Notes: generated by a model from the sequence alone, not told the origin. 64,000 bases of DNA from Alphaproteobacteria bacterium (GCA_024278855.1 JAJRSJ010000012.1:20700-84699), one strand, 5' to 3'; positions 1 to 12,901 are shown, counted from the first letter of the stretch. Program-made: numbers and translations.

Positions 1-2410
1 CCGGCCACCTATGAAAGCGTCTCTGAAGCCGTTATCGTCCAGGAAGCTTCAACTGAACTGGTCGCTATTGCACCCGTGTTTGAAACGGTCACAGATACAG
101 TTGTTGTGCAACCTGCCGGCGTTGAATATATCAGCGTGCCTGCCGTGTACGAATCCGTTAGCGACACGATCATCGTTCAAGAAGCCGCGACCGAACTGGT
201 CACGGTAGCACCCGTATTTGAAACTGTGACAGATACCATTGTGGTCTCGCCGCAAAGTGTTGACTATGTAACTGTCCCTGCGGTTTACGACACGGTGAGC
301 GAAGCCGTGATTGTGCAAGAAGCTTCAACTGAACTGGTACAAATTCCGGCCGTGTTTGAAAGCGTGACAGAAACAGTTGTCGTACAACCTGCCAGTACTG
401 AATATGTCAGCATTCCGGCGACCTATCAAACCATACAAGAGGCCGTCGTGGTTCAGGAAGCCTCAACCGAGTTGGTCAGCGTGCCGGCCATATTTGAAAC
501 CGTGACAGAAACCTATGTGGTGACACCGCAAAGCGTCGAATTGGTCGTGGTTCCCGCCGTTTTTGAGACGATTTCAGAAAGCTATATCGCCCAACAAGCC
601 TCAACAGAGCTGGTAACCGTGCCTGCGGTTTACGAGGCCGTGACCGATACTGTGGTGATCACACCGCAAACAGTTGATTATGTCGCCGTCCCCGCAGACT
701 ACGAAACCTATCAAGAGACGATTGTTGTACAAGAAGCATCAACCGAGCTTGTCACCGTCCCTGCGACTTTCGAGACGGTTACCGATACCATTGTTGTGCA
801 GCCGCAAAGCATTGGTTATGTGACCGTTCCTGCGACCTATGAAAGCATATCTGAAGCCGTAATCGTGCAAGAAGCCACGACTGAACTGGGCTCTGTTCCG
901 GCCGTGTTTGAAACAGTGACCGATACCATTGTTGTCCAGCCTGCCGGTGTTGAATATGTCTCCGTTCCGGCCAGTTATGAGAGCGTTTCCGAGACACTTA
1001 TTGTCCAGGAAGCCACTATAGAATTGGTGACTATACCTGCGGTGTTTGAAACCGTTACAGACACAATTTTGGTGCAACCACAATCCGTAGATTATGTCAC
1101 GGTTCCCGCCACCTACGAGACCGTGTCCGAGACGATTATTGTCCAAGAAGCCTCTAGCGAACTTGTGACAGTTCCGCCGGTTTTCGAGACCGTTTCCGAA
1201 ACGATTATTGTCCAGCCACAAACAGTCGAATATGTCACAGTTCCCGCCAGTTTTGGAACCGTTACAGAAACCGTTGTCGTTCAGGAAGCCTCTAGCGAGC
1301 TTGTGACAATTCCGCCCGTCTATGAGAGCGTCAGCGAAACAATTATAGTAACCCCGCAAACCGTTGAATATGTAGCCGTTCCGGCGACATATGATGCAGT
1401 TAGCGAAACGATTATTGTCCAAGAAGCGACAACAGAACTGGTTGCAGTTCCTGCCACATTCGAAACAGTGACAGATACAATTGTCGTGCAAGAAGCCTCC
1501 ACACAATTGATCACAACACCGCCCGTATTTGAAGATGTTACGGAAACAATTGTTGTGCGCGAAGCAACAACCGAACTGGTCAGCGTGCCTGCGCGGTTCG
1601 AGACAGTTACCGACACTGTCGTGGTTACCCCGCAAACCGCAGAATATGTCACGATCCCGGCTCAATATGAAACTTATCAAGAAGCCGTTGTGGTGCAAGA
1701 AGCCACGCGAGAGTTGATCTCTATTCCCGCCGTTTTTGAAAACGTAACCGAGACCGTAATTGTACAAGAAGCCACGAGCGAATTGGTATCTGTCCCAGCG
1801 GTTTTTGAAGCCGTCACTGAAACCATTGTCGAGCGTGAAGCGACAACCGAATTAGTCGCTATTCCTGCAACATTCAGAACTGTCACAGACACAGTTGTAG
1901 TGACACCGCCAAGCGTTGAGTACCAGACTATTCCGGCCCAATTCGAAGAATACCAGGATACAATCATTGTCCAGGACGCGAGTACTGAACTGGTTGCCAT
2001 TCCTGCCACATATCGTGATGTTACTGAAACCATAGTCGTGCAAGAAGCTGCGAGCGAACTGCTCGTCGTGCCGGCCAGTTACAGAACCGTAACCGAAACC
2101 ATGATTGTTCAGCCTGAGACGGTCGAATATGTCACCATTCCGGCTAAATACACGACGCAAACCGGTACGTATACGGCGCGTGATGCCGCCGAACGTCTGG
2201 TGGTTATTCCGGCACAATATGATACCGTTACGGAAACCATTATTGTTCAAGAAGCTGCAACCGAATTACGGGCAAGTGCCGCTTCCTACCGGACAGTTAC
2301 CGAAACCATCGTTGTTCAACCAGCCCGCACCGAGATCGAGATTATTCCGGCAGTTTGGGAAACACGGACTGAGCGCTTGTTGGTGTCGCCGGCCCGCGAA
2401 GAGTGGAAAC
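1..2410 (+). repeat. Acidic array of about 35 coding 69-bp repeats
   Basis: The period is exactly 69 bp (23 codons). Units alternate between a QEASTELV form and a QPQSVEYV form, giving a 138-bp superperiod. Glu and Asp occupy the positions held by Arg and Lys in the downstream array. Synonymous codons vary strongly between units, so the array is held at protein level rather than being a fresh DNA expansion. Confidence 0.85.
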
Positions 2411-5400
2411 CGGCCTCACAGGCCTTAAACTTTGGCCAAGTACAACGAACTGGTCAGATCAATACGAGCACACCAAGGCAGTTTACCGTCTTTGAAGGCA
2501 CGTCTGAGCAAATTGTCGAATCGACCCAGACCATTGTTAACGCTACCGGCGAAATTCTGTGTCTTGTTCTGATCCCTGCACAATATAAAACCATTACAAA
2601 ACGCGTTCTGGTTACCCCGGCCCGTACAGTTGAAAGAGCCGTACCAGCGATCACCAGACAAATCACCCGCAGAGTGGTTGACCAACAAGCAAGTGTGCAA
2701 GAAATTGCCATTCCTGCCCAGACCGAAACAATCACGCGCCGGGTTGTGCGCAGCCCTGCACGGGTTATGAGTTATGCAGAAGCCTCCAGTGCTAATTTGC
2801 TACAATTCGCACAGGACACCGGGACAATATCCGGCTTTGTTGACACAAATGGCGACGGCTTAGATGACCGCGACGGCCTGTCCCATGCTGCCGCAGACGC
2901 AGCAGATAACAGAGGCGGTGGTTCACGCGCTTACGGCGGCGGCGATTATGGTGCCCAAACAGGTACATACCAAATACAAGTCCTGGCTGAAAACGCCCAG
3001 GTAGTTGAACGGGTCATTCCCGCAATCACCAAACAAATCACCCGCCGGGTGGTTGATCAACCTGCCCACACAGTCGAGCGGGTTATTCCGGCCCAAACCG
3101 CGACAATTACGCGCCGTGTAGGTGATCGTCCCGCAACAACCCAGGAACGGATTATTCCGGCAATTACCAAGACGGAAACCCGTCGCCGGGTTGCCACGCC
3201 TGCGCGCACAGTTGAACGGGTTATTCCTGCGGTAACTACCCAGGTCAGCCGCCGGGTTGTTGACAGACCTGCGGGTGTAGAAGAACGGACTATTCCGGCC
3301 GTGGTCAAACAACTGACACGCCGTGTTGTCAGAACACCTGCGACAACTATCGAGCGGATTATACCTGCTATAACCAAACAAGAAACCCGCCGGGTTGTTG
3401 TCACACCTGCGACGACACAAGAACGTCTAATCCCCGCCGTGACCAGAATGGAAACCCGGCGCCGGATCGTGACACCTGCCGCAACGGCCGAGCGGGTTAT
3501 TCCCGCAGTGACCGCCCAAGTCACACGCCGGGTTGTCGCCACACCTGCGACAGTAGCCGAACGGGTTATTCCGGCTGTGACCAAAACGGAAACACGCCGC
3601 GTTATGGTTACGCCTGCGCAAATTTCGGAACGCACTATCCCGGCTGTGGCCAAACAGGTCAGCCGCCGCATCGTCGCAAGCCCGGCCAGTGTCGTCGAGC
3701 GGGTCATTCCGGCCATCACCAAGACGGAAACACGCCGCGTCATAAAAGATGCTGCCCACACAGTTGAGCGTATAATCCCGGCAGTGACCAGACAAGAAAC
3801 CCGCCGTGTTGTCCGCACACCAGCCCAGACACAAGAGCGCCTCATTCCGGCCATCACCAAGCAAGTGACACGCCGTGTTATCAATGAGCCTGCACACACC
3901 GTAGAGCGTCTGGTTCCGGCCATAACCAAACAAGTCAGCCGCCGTGTGGTTAGAACACCAGCAAGTGTCGCCGAACGGATTATTCCGGCCGTGACCAAAT
4001 TGGAAACACGCCGGGTCATAAAAGATGCCGCCCATACTGTTGAACGGGTTATTCCGGCTGTAACCAAACAGGTCAGCCGCCGCATCGTCGCAAGCCCGGC
4101 CAGTGTCGCCGAGCGAGTTATTCCGGCCATCACCAAGACGGAAACGCGCCGCGTCGTCCGCGAGCCAGCCCACACAGTGGAGCGGACAATCCCGGCCATT
4201 ACTAAACAGGTGAGCCGCCGCGTGGTTAGAACACCAGCCAGTGTCGTCGAGCGGGTTATTCCGGCCATCACCAAACTGGAAACACGCCGTGTCGTACGCG
4301 AGCCAGCCCACACAGTAGAGCGGGTCATACCTGCGGTGACCAAACAGGTCACACGCCGGGTGGTTGCCACACCTGCATCAACGGTGCAGCGGGTCAACCC
4401 GGCGATTACCAAGGTCGAAACGCGCCGCCGCATCAAAAATCCGGCCCACACAGTTGAGCGCATCATTCCTGCCGTCACCCAACAAGTCACACGCCGGGTG
4501 GTCAAAACACCTGCCAGTGTTGTTGAGCGGGTTATCCCGGCCATTTCCAAAATGCGCTCGCGTCAGGTGATCAAAGAAGCCGCCTATACAGTAGAACGCA
4601 TCATTCCGGCTGTGACCCAGCAAGTCAGCCTACGGGTTGTTGCGACACCGGCCAGTGTCCAGGAACGGGTTATTCCGGCGATTACGAAAATGGTGTCACG
4701 CCGCGTCGTGCAAGAACCGGCCCACACCGTTGAACGCCTGATACCGGCAATTACCAAACAGGTAACCCGCCGTGTCGTGCGTACACCAGCCCAAACACAA
4801 GAGCGCCTCATTCCGGCCATCACGAAACTGGAAACACGCAGGGTTGTCGTCGAACCGGCCCACACAGTAGAACGTGTCGTACCGGCCGTGACCAAACAGG
4901 TCAGCCGCCGCATCGTCGCAAGTCCGGCCAGTGTCGTCGAGCGGATTATTCCTGCAATCACGAAACTGGAAACACGCCGCGTCGTCCGCGAACCGGCCCA
5001 CACGGTTGAGCGCGCAATCCCGGCCATTACTAAACAGGTGAGCCGCCGCGTTGTTAAAACACCAGCCAGTGTCGTCGAGCGGGTTATTCCGGCCATCACC
5101 AAGTTGGAAACACGCAGGGTAATCAGAGACGCCGCCCACACAGTGGAGCGGGTCATCCCTGCGGTAACCAAACAGGTTACACGCCGTATCGTGGCCACAC
5201 CAGCCTCGACGGTTGAACGGGTTATTCCGGCCATCACGAAAGTGGAAACACGCCGTGTCGTACGCGAGCCAGCCCGCACAGTTGAGCGTGTCATTCCGGC
5301 CGTGACAACACAGGTCACGCGCCGCATAGTAGATACGCCCGCCGCAACAAGCGAACGGGTGATCCCTGCAATCACCAAACAGGTCACACGCCGCGTTGTA

Positions 5401-7248
5401 CGCGAACCGGCCCACACAGTTGAGCGGGTTGTTCCTGCCATTACAAAACAAGTGAGCCGCCGCGTGGTGCGCACACCGGCCAGTGTACAAGAGCGGGTCA
5501 TCCCGGCGATTATCAAAGCCGAGACCCGCCGCGTGGTCGAAACACCTGCCACAACGGTTGAACGGATCATTCCGGCGATTACCAAGCAAATCAGTCGCCA
5601 AATTGTTCGCACCCCAGCCCGGGTAGAAGAAAAACTCATCCCGGCAATCGCCAAGCAAGTGCCACGCCGTGTTATTGACGAGCCAGCCCACACAGTTGAG
5701 CGGGTTATCCCGGCTGTAACCAAGCAGGTCACGCGCCGTATCGTGGCAACACCAGCAGGTGTCAGCGAGCGGATTATCCCGGCCATTACCAAAGAGGTTG
5801 CGCGCCGGGTCGTGCGAACACCCGCCACAGTTCAAGAACGCACAATTCCGGCTGTCACCAGACAGGTGAGCCGCCAAATTGTCCGCACACCGGCAAGCGT
5901 TCAGGAACGGGTTATCCCAGCGATTACCAAACAGGTCACACGCCGGGTCGTCGTCGACGCGGCCCGTACGGCCGAACGTGTGATACCCGCCGTAACCAAA
6001 CAAGTGACCCGCCGTGTGGTGACAAACCCGGCAAGTGTCCAGGAACGTCTAATTCCTGCGATTACAAAACAGGTCACACGCCGGGTGGTACGCACGCCGG
6101 CACGGAGTGAGCAACGGGTTATTCCTGCGGTGACCGAACAGGTTACGCGCCGGGTTATCACGACACCTGCACGCACCGTAGAGCGCGTTATCCCTGCCAT
6201 AACCAGACAAGTGACGCGCCGTGTGGTGCAAACCGCAGCCGCGACAAGTGAACGGATCATCCCGGCAGTGGCCAGACAAATCACCCGCCGTGTTGTTGAT
6301 AGTCCGGCCCGTATGGAACGCCGCGAAATTGCGGCGGTTTATGATACGGTTTCAGTGCAAAGACTGGTCGAACCGGCCCGGATTGAACGCATTGCTATCC
6401 CGGCAGAGTACGGCACGCTTGAAAAGCGCGTCCAAACCTCACAGGAGCGGGCTGAATGGCGTCAGGTTCTTTGTGAAGCCAATGCCAACAGCGTTGTGAT
6501 CACTGCGATCCAAAGAGCTTTGGCTGAGCGCGGCTTTTATAGCGGTCGCATTGACGGTATATTGGGCCAGGCAACTTACGCTGCGGTTGAGCAGTTCCAA
6601 ATCTCTCAAAACATGTCCACGGGCGGTCTGACACTGCGCACGGTTGATGTATTGGGTGTTGATTGGCGCTCAATGGTCAGCGGCGGTAGCTATAGAGCTG
6701 GTGCTACCAATACTGCGACAACCACAACAACGACCAGTAGCGGCTCTTTCACGACAGGCACCTATAGCAATACCTATACCGTCGATAATCAAGGCCGGGT
6801 CCTAAATGCTAGCGGCGCTGTCATTGGTAGTATTGACGCGAACGGCAATATTGTTGACACACACGGTAATATTATCGGCAGACACCGCACACAAACCACC
6901 TCCACCTATACATTGGGTGCAAATGGTCAGGTGTTAAATGCGAGCGGCGTTGTTATTGGTCGCCTTGACGGCAATGGTAATATTGTTGATTTAAGCGGTA
7001 ATATTATCGGCAACGCGTCTGGTCTGACAACCAGAACCTCTACGCGAAGCTCTTCGTCGTCTTCCTTCTCTTCAGGAAGCACGGTCATAAGTGGTGGTAG
7101 CTCTAGCACAAGTTTCTCCTACGGTAGTTTCACCGTGCGGGCAAATGGTGAAGTTATCGACGGCGCGGGTCATGTGATCGGCACAGTCGATGCTAACGGC
7201 AACATCATCGATGCAGCCGGCAAAATTATCGGACGCGTCGGCAACTAA
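1..7248 (+). CDS. Giant 23-residue-repeat envelope protein with C-terminal peptidoglycan-binding domain (5' partial)
   Basis: The frame is open from base 1, so the N-terminus and any signal peptide lie outside the window; 2415 residues are visible. Residues 1 to about 805 are about 35 tandem 23-residue units of the type PAVFETVTDTIVVQEASTELV (split over units), net charge about -3 to -4 each. After a spacer with ATGEILCLV and a Gly/Asp-rich insert (about 920-1000, containing DTNGDGLDD) come about 50 units of the type IPAITKQVTRRVV, net about +2 to +4 each. Residues about 2164-2220 form a PG_binding_1 domain (IQRALAERGFYSGRIDG). A Ser/Thr-rich tail holds three copies of an NGNIIG-type repeat. 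The order repeats, GEILCLV segment, repeats, EWRxVLCE, PG-binding is a known Gram-negative layout, usually with only a few repeats; the size here is extreme. Role inferred: cell-wall-anchored envelope fibre or spacer. Function is unknown. Confidence 0.9.
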   Translation, partial: PATYESVSEAVIVQEASTELVAIAPVFETVTDTVVVQPAGVEYISVPAVYESVSDTIIVQEAATELVTVAPVFETVTDTIVVSPQSVDYVTVPAVYDTVSEAVIVQEASTELVQIPAVFESVTETVVVQPASTEYVSIPATYQTIQEAVVVQEASTELVSVPAIFETVTETYVVTPQSVELVVVPAVFETISESYIAQQASTELVTVPAVYEAVTDTVVITPQTVDYVAVPADYETYQETIVVQEASTELVTVPATFETVTDTIVVQPQSIGYVTVPATYESISEAVIVQEATTELGSVPAVFETVTDTIVVQPAGVEYVSVPASYESVSETLIVQEATIELVTIPAVFETVTDTILVQPQSVDYVTVPATYETVSETIIVQEASSELVTVPPVFETVSETIIVQPQTVEYVTVPASFGTVTETVVVQEASSELVTIPPVYESVSETIIVTPQTVEYVAVPATYDAVSETIIVQEATTELVAVPATFETVTDTIVVQEASTQLITTPPVFEDVTETIVVREATTELVSVPARFETVTDTVVVTPQTAEYVTIPAQYETYQEAVVVQEATRELISIPAVFENVTETVIVQEATSELVSVPAVFEAVTETIVEREATTELVAIPATFRTVTDTVVVTPPSVEYQTIPAQFEEYQDTIIVQDASTELVAIPATYRDVTETIVVQEAASELLVVPASYRTVTETMIVQPETVEYVTIPAKYTTQTGTYTARDAAERLVVIPAQYDTVTETIIVQEAATELRASAASYRTVTETIVVQPARTEIEIIPAVWETRTERLLVSPAREEWKPASQALNFGQVQRTGQINTSTPRQFTVFEGTSEQIVESTQTIVNATGEILCLVLIPAQYKTITKRVLVTPARTVERAVPAITRQITRRVVDQQASVQEIAIPAQTETITRRVVRSPARVMSYAEASSANLLQFAQDTGTISGFVDTNGDGLDDRDGLSHAAADAADNRGGGSRAYGGGDYGAQTGTYQIQVLAENAQVVERVIPAITKQITRRVVDQPAHTVERVIPAQTATITRRVGDRPATTQERIIPAITKTETRRRVATPARTVERVIPAVTTQVSRRVVDRPAGVEERTIPAVVKQLTRRVVRTPATTIERIIPAITKQETRRVVVTPATTQERLIPAVTRMETRRRIVTPAATAERVIPAVTAQVTRRVVATPATVAERVIPAVTKTETRRVMVTPAQISERTIPAVAKQVSRRIVASPASVVERVIPAITKTETRRVIKDAAHTVERIIPAVTRQETRRVVRTPAQTQERLIPAITKQVTRRVINEPAHTVERLVPAITKQVSRRVVRTPASVAERIIPAVTKLETRRVIKDAAHTVERVIPAVTKQVSRRIVASPASVAERVIPAITKTETRRVVREPAHTVERTIPAITKQVSRRVVRTPASVVERVIPAITKLETRRVVREPAHTVERVIPAVTKQVTRRVVATPASTVQRVNPAITKVETRRRIKNPAHTVERIIPAVTQQVTRRVVKTPASVVERVIPAISKMRSRQVIKEAAYTVERIIPAVTQQVSLRVVATPASVQERVIPAITKMVSRRVVQEPAHTVERLIPAITKQVTRRVVRTPAQTQERLIPAITKLETRRVVVEPAHTVERVVPAVTKQVSRRIVASPASVVERIIPAITKLETRRVVREPAHTVERAIPAITKQVSRRVVKTPASVVERVIPAITKLETRRVIRDAAHTVERVIPAVTKQVTRRIVATPASTVERVIPAITKVETRRVVREPARTVERVIPAVTTQVTRRIVDTPAATSERVIPAITKQVTRRVVREPAHTVERVVPAITKQVSRRVVRTPASVQERVIPAIIKAETRRVVETPATTVERIIPAITKQISRQIVRTPARVEEKLIPAIAKQVPRRVIDEPAHTVERVIPAVTKQVTRRIVATPAGVSERIIPAITKEVARRVVRTPATVQERTIPAVTRQVSRQIVRTPASVQERVIPAITKQVTRRVVVDAARTAERVIPAVTKQVTRRVVTNPASVQERLIPAITKQVTRRVVRTPARSEQRVIPAVTEQVTRRVITTPARTVERVIPAITRQVTRRVVQTAAATSERIIPAVARQITRRVVDSPARMERREIAAVYDTVSVQRLVEPARIERIAIPAEYGTLEKRVQTSQERAEWRQVLCEANANSVVITAIQRALAERGFYSGRIDGILGQATYAAVEQFQISQNMSTGGLTLRTVDVLGVDWRSMVSGGSYRAGATNTATTTTTTSSGSFTTGTYSNTYTVDNQGRVLNASGAVIGSIDANGNIVDTHGNIIGRHRTQTTSTYTLGANGQVLNASGVVIGRLDGNGNIVDLSGNIIGNASGLTTRTSTRSSSSSSFSSGSTVISGGSSSTSFSYGSFTVRANGEVIDGAGHVIGTVDANGNIIDAAGKIIGRVGN
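2995..6460 (+). repeat. Basic array of about 50 coding 69-bp repeats
   Basis: Same 69-bp period as the upstream array but Arg/Lys-rich (TKQVTRRVV). Units alternate between KQVSRR...TPASV and KLETRR...EPAHTV forms, a 46-residue superperiod. Two blocks, about 3830-4480 and 4660-5310, match each other unit by unit at an offset of 828 bp (12 units); for example the segments starting at 4069 and 4897 are nearly identical. This indicates relatively recent block duplication by recombination. Three further units precede the Gly-rich insert at about 2570-2770. Confidence 0.85.
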
Positions 7249-7266
7249 GACATAACGACCACACTC

Positions 7267-7300
7267 AAAGCCTCGCGCCCTTGGCGCGGGGCTTTATTTA
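7267..7300 (+). terminator. Rho-independent terminator of the giant repeat gene
   Basis: A 13-bp stem (7267-7279 with 7283-7295, one G-T wobble, 3-nt loop) begins 18 bases after the stop codon and runs into ATTTA. Confidence 0.75.
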
Positions 7301-7349
7301 CGGGCAAAACGCACGCCTAAAAAGAAACCACAAAGTGCTGATTCATGCG

Positions 7350-7377
7350 TTGACAGGCAAATGTTTTTCCGTATATT
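7350..7377 (+). promoter_or_regulatory. Sigma-70-type promoter for rplU-rpmA
   Basis: A perfect -35 TTGACA (7350-7355) and a -10 TATATT (7372-7377) are 16 bp apart. The site lies about 110 bp before rplU and behind the preceding terminator, so it should drive the ribosomal protein operon with a leader of about 100 nt. Confidence 0.6.
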
Positions 7378-7484
7378 TCGCGCTCTCTCGCGGTTTGGTC
7401 GCAAGACATCAATTTTAACAGGGTTAGTTCAAGCGCCGAAAAACATTTTCGGGTACAGACAAGCCAAGAATTAAGGACAGGATT

Positions 7485-7799
7485 ATGTTCGCAGTCATCA
7501 AAACCGGTGGCAAACAGTACAGAGTTGCAAAAGACGATGTGATTGTTATTGAAAAGCTGGATGCTGAAACCGGTAAAAAAGTCACATTTGACGATGTGTT
7601 GATGTGTGGTTCCGATAAGGACGTCACTATTGGTGCGCCTGCCGTAAAAGGTGCCAGTGTAACGGGCGAAATCCTTGAGCAACGCAAGGGCGACAAGGTT
7701 ATTGTGTTTAAAAAGAAACGCCGCCAAAACTACCGCCGCAAAAAAGGTCACCGTCAAAACGAAACGGTTATCAAAATCACGGCCATTAAAGCCAAATAA
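7485..7799 (+). CDS. rplU: 50S ribosomal protein L21
   Basis: A 104-residue protein with the L21 N-terminus [14 protein letters not shown] and the basic 23S rRNA-binding tail [16 protein letters not shown], full length for the family. It binds 23S rRNA in the large subunit. An AAGGA-type ribosome site sits 8 nt before the ATG. It heads the rplU-rpmA pair, as in most bacteria, downstream of a consensus-like promoter. Confidence 0.97.
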   Translation: MFAVIKTGGKQYRVAKDDVIVIEKLDAETGKKVTFDDVLMCGSDKDVTIGAPAVKGASVTGEILEQRKGDKVIVFKKKRRQNYRRKKGHRQNETVIKITAIKAK

Positions 7800-7848
7800 T
7801 ACAATTTAAATTCACCCGGTATTTTTCGGGTCCTTATGGAGATCAGAT

Positions 7849-8112
7849 ATGGCACATAAAAAAGCAGGCGGCTCATCCAATAACGGTCGCGATAGTGCAG
7901 GCCGCCGTTTGGGCGTCAAGAAATCCGGCGGACAAGCCGTGATTGCTGGCAATATTATCATCCGCCAACGCGGCACCAAGTTTTTCCCTGGTGACAATGT
8001 TGGCATGGGTAAAGACCACACTCTATTTGCCAAAGCCGAAGGCTGTGTGATGTTTGAAACCAAACGCAACAAACGCACATTTGTATCTGTGCAGCCAGCG
8101 ACCAGTAAATAG
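7849..8112 (+). CDS. rpmA: 50S ribosomal protein L27
   Basis: An 87-residue protein with the L27 signature [22 protein letters not shown] and [16 protein letters not shown]27 reaches the peptidyl-transferase centre of the large subunit. The N-terminus starts directly with the mature MAHKK form and needs no processing, unlike in Firmicutes. It lies 49 bp after rplU with a GGAG ribosome site. Confidence 0.97.
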   Translation: MAHKKAGGSSNNGRDSAGRRLGVKKSGGQAVIAGNIIIRQRGTKFFPGDNVGMGKDHTLFAKAEGCVMFETKRNKRTFVSVQPATSK

Positions 8113-8210
8113 GCGATTAAAGATCGCCGCGACGTGGTGATCATTATACCTGAAAAGATTTTAGGGAAGATGGGTCACCGTCTTCCCTTCTTCGTTTTAG
8201 GATCAGGACA

Positions 8211-11009
<2,799 letters not shown>

Positions 11010-11027
11010 ACAGGGTATGAGATAAAC

Positions 11028-12293
11028 ATGAACATTGAAAACCTGCAAGATTATATGTTGGAGTTGGGCAGCAAGGCCCGCGCCGCTGCAAATATCTTGC
11101 GTCTGGCAAGCGCAAAGCAGCGCACCGAGGCCATCACAGCCATGGCCGATCAAGTGCGCCATGCCGCGCCAGATATACGCACCGCCAACGCCAAAGACAT
11201 GCACGCCGGAGCCGCCAAAGGTTTGACAAGCGCAATGCTCGACCGCCTAAAACTGGACGAAACACGGGTGTTGGCCATAGCGGACGGGTTGGACGCTGTT
11301 GCCGCCCTGCCCGACCCTGTCGGCGCTGAGGATGAACGTTGGACACGGCCCAACGGATTGACTATTGCCAAAGTGCGCACCCCCATCGGTGTCATTGGCA
11401 TGATTTATGAGAGCCGCCCCAATGTCACCGCAGACGCCGCATCTTTGTGCCTGAAATCCGCCAATGCCTGTATCTTGCGCGGCGGCTCCGAAGCCGTGCA
11501 GTCCAATATGGCAATCCATAGCGCTTTGGTCGCCGGGCTTAAATCTGCCGGACTGCCCGAAACTTGCGTGCAATATGTCGGCACCACAGACCGCGCTGCG
11601 GTTGGTCATATGCTAGGCGGACTGGACGGAAATATTGATTTGATAATACCACGAGGCGGCAAAGGCTTGGTCGGGCGGGTATAACAAGACGCCCGCGTGC
11701 CTGTGCTGGCCCACTTGGAAGGGCGCAACCACACCTATATACACAGGGACGCCGACCCGGACATGGCAAGGGATATACTCGTCAACGCCAAAATGCGCCG
11801 CCCCGGGATTTGCGGCTCGACCGAGACATTACTCTTGGATAAAAGTGCAGCAGACATGTTGCCAATGTTGGCGGATGCTTTGCAAGCCGCCGGGTGCGAG
11901 CTGCGCGGGGACGCGCACGCGCAAAACCTGGTTCCCGGTATAAACCCGGCCAGTGAGGCGGATTTTATGACGGAACATTTGGACGCCATATTAAACGTGA
12001 GAATCGTCGATGGACTCGCCGCCGCTCTCGCCCATATTGAGAAATACGGCAGCAATCATACGGATGCGATCATCACTGAAAATCAGGACAGTGCCAAAGA
12101 ATTTCTTGCCAAAGTCGATAGCGCCATTGTCATGCACAATGCTTCGACCCAATATGCGGACGGCGGCGAATTTGGCTTTGGCGCAGAAATCGGCATTGCT
12201 ACGGGCCGCCTGCACGCACGCGGCCCCGTCGGCGCACAACATGTGACCAGTTATAAATATCAGGTGCTGGGCAATGGCCAGGTCAGACCATAA
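11028..12293 (+). pseudogene. proA: Gamma-glutamyl phosphate reductase, interrupted by an in-frame TAA
   Basis: Both halves are in the same frame and together are family length (about 421 codons). The first half (MNIENLQDYMLELGSKARAAA to IPRGGKGLVGRV) ends at a TAA, 11682-11684. The second resumes QDARVPVLAHLEG and contains the catalytic-cysteine segment RRPGICGSTETLL and the C-terminal GEFGFGAEIGIATGRLHARGP. The stop sits where relatives usually have Gln or Glu, so one base change (CAA or GAA to TAA) explains it. ProA reduces gamma-glutamyl phosphate to the semialdehyde in proline synthesis. If real, the lesion would cause proline auxotrophy unless bypassed; it may be a sequence error. Confidence 0.9.
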
Positions 12294-12889
12294 TGTCAAA
12301 CCGGGCCATAGGCTTGTTTGGTGGGTCGTTTAACCCGGCCCACGCTGGGCATTTGCATGTGGCAGAGTGCGGTTTGCAGAGGCTTGGTTTGAGCCAAATC
12401 TGGTGGATGGTCAGCCCCGGACACCCGCTTAAAACCGACCAAACTCCTTATGACGATAGGGTCGCAAGTGTCAAAGCCCTTAACAAAGGACTGGGCTTGC
12501 CACCGCGTATGCGCATCAGCCATATGGAGCAGGAATTTGGCACGCGCTACACGGTCGATACCCTAAGACGTGCCAAAACACGTTGGCCGCGCAACCATTT
12601 TGTCTTTCTGATGGGGGCTGATAATCTGCGCCAATTGCCCCAGTGGAAAGGTTGGCGCGAAATTATGGAAACCGTCCCCATCGCTGTGATTGCCCGCGCA
12701 AATGCGAAAACCAGTGACAGCCTCAAAGCCCGCCTGAGCTTGGCCGCAAAGACCTATAGCAATGCCCGCATCCCCGAACACCAGGCCCACACTCTGGCCT
12801 GGCGCAAAACCCCGGCCTGGGTTTATTTAACCCCGCCGCTCAATCCGCTGTCATCTACGGTTTTGCGGGTGCAATCTGCTAACGCCTAG
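12293..12889 (+). CDS. nadD: Nicotinate-nucleotide adenylyltransferase
   Basis: 198 residues with the nucleotidyltransferase signature GLFGGSFNPAHAGHLHVAE (residues about 7-25) and the C-terminal SSTVLR motif, the usual family size. It forms deamido-NAD from nicotinate mononucleotide and ATP. The ATG overlaps the proA stop by one base. The proA-nadD-rsfS-rlmH order is typical of Alphaproteobacteria. nadE for the next step lies at about 40 kb. Confidence 0.95.
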   Translation: MSNRAIGLFGGSFNPAHAGHLHVAECGLQRLGLSQIWWMVSPGHPLKTDQTPYDDRVASVKALNKGLGLPPRMRISHMEQEFGTRYTVDTLRRAKTRWPRNHFVFLMGADNLRQLPQWKGWREIMETVPIAVIARANAKTSDSLKARLSLAAKTYSNARIPEHQAHTLAWRKTPAWVYLTPPLNPLSSTVLRVQSANA

Positions 12890-12901
12890 AGCGCTCTAGC
12901 C

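Noticed and set aside
3057..6003. Several long minus-strand open frames (up to about 497 codons) opposite the basic repeat array
   Set aside because: They are periodic shadows of the 69-bp coding repeats, low in complexity, without ribosome sites and in several frames at once.
1..6460. Regular 69-bp repeats as a CRISPR-like array
   Set aside because: There are no unique spacers; the repeat is an exact multiple of three, stays in one open frame and varies at synonymous sites.
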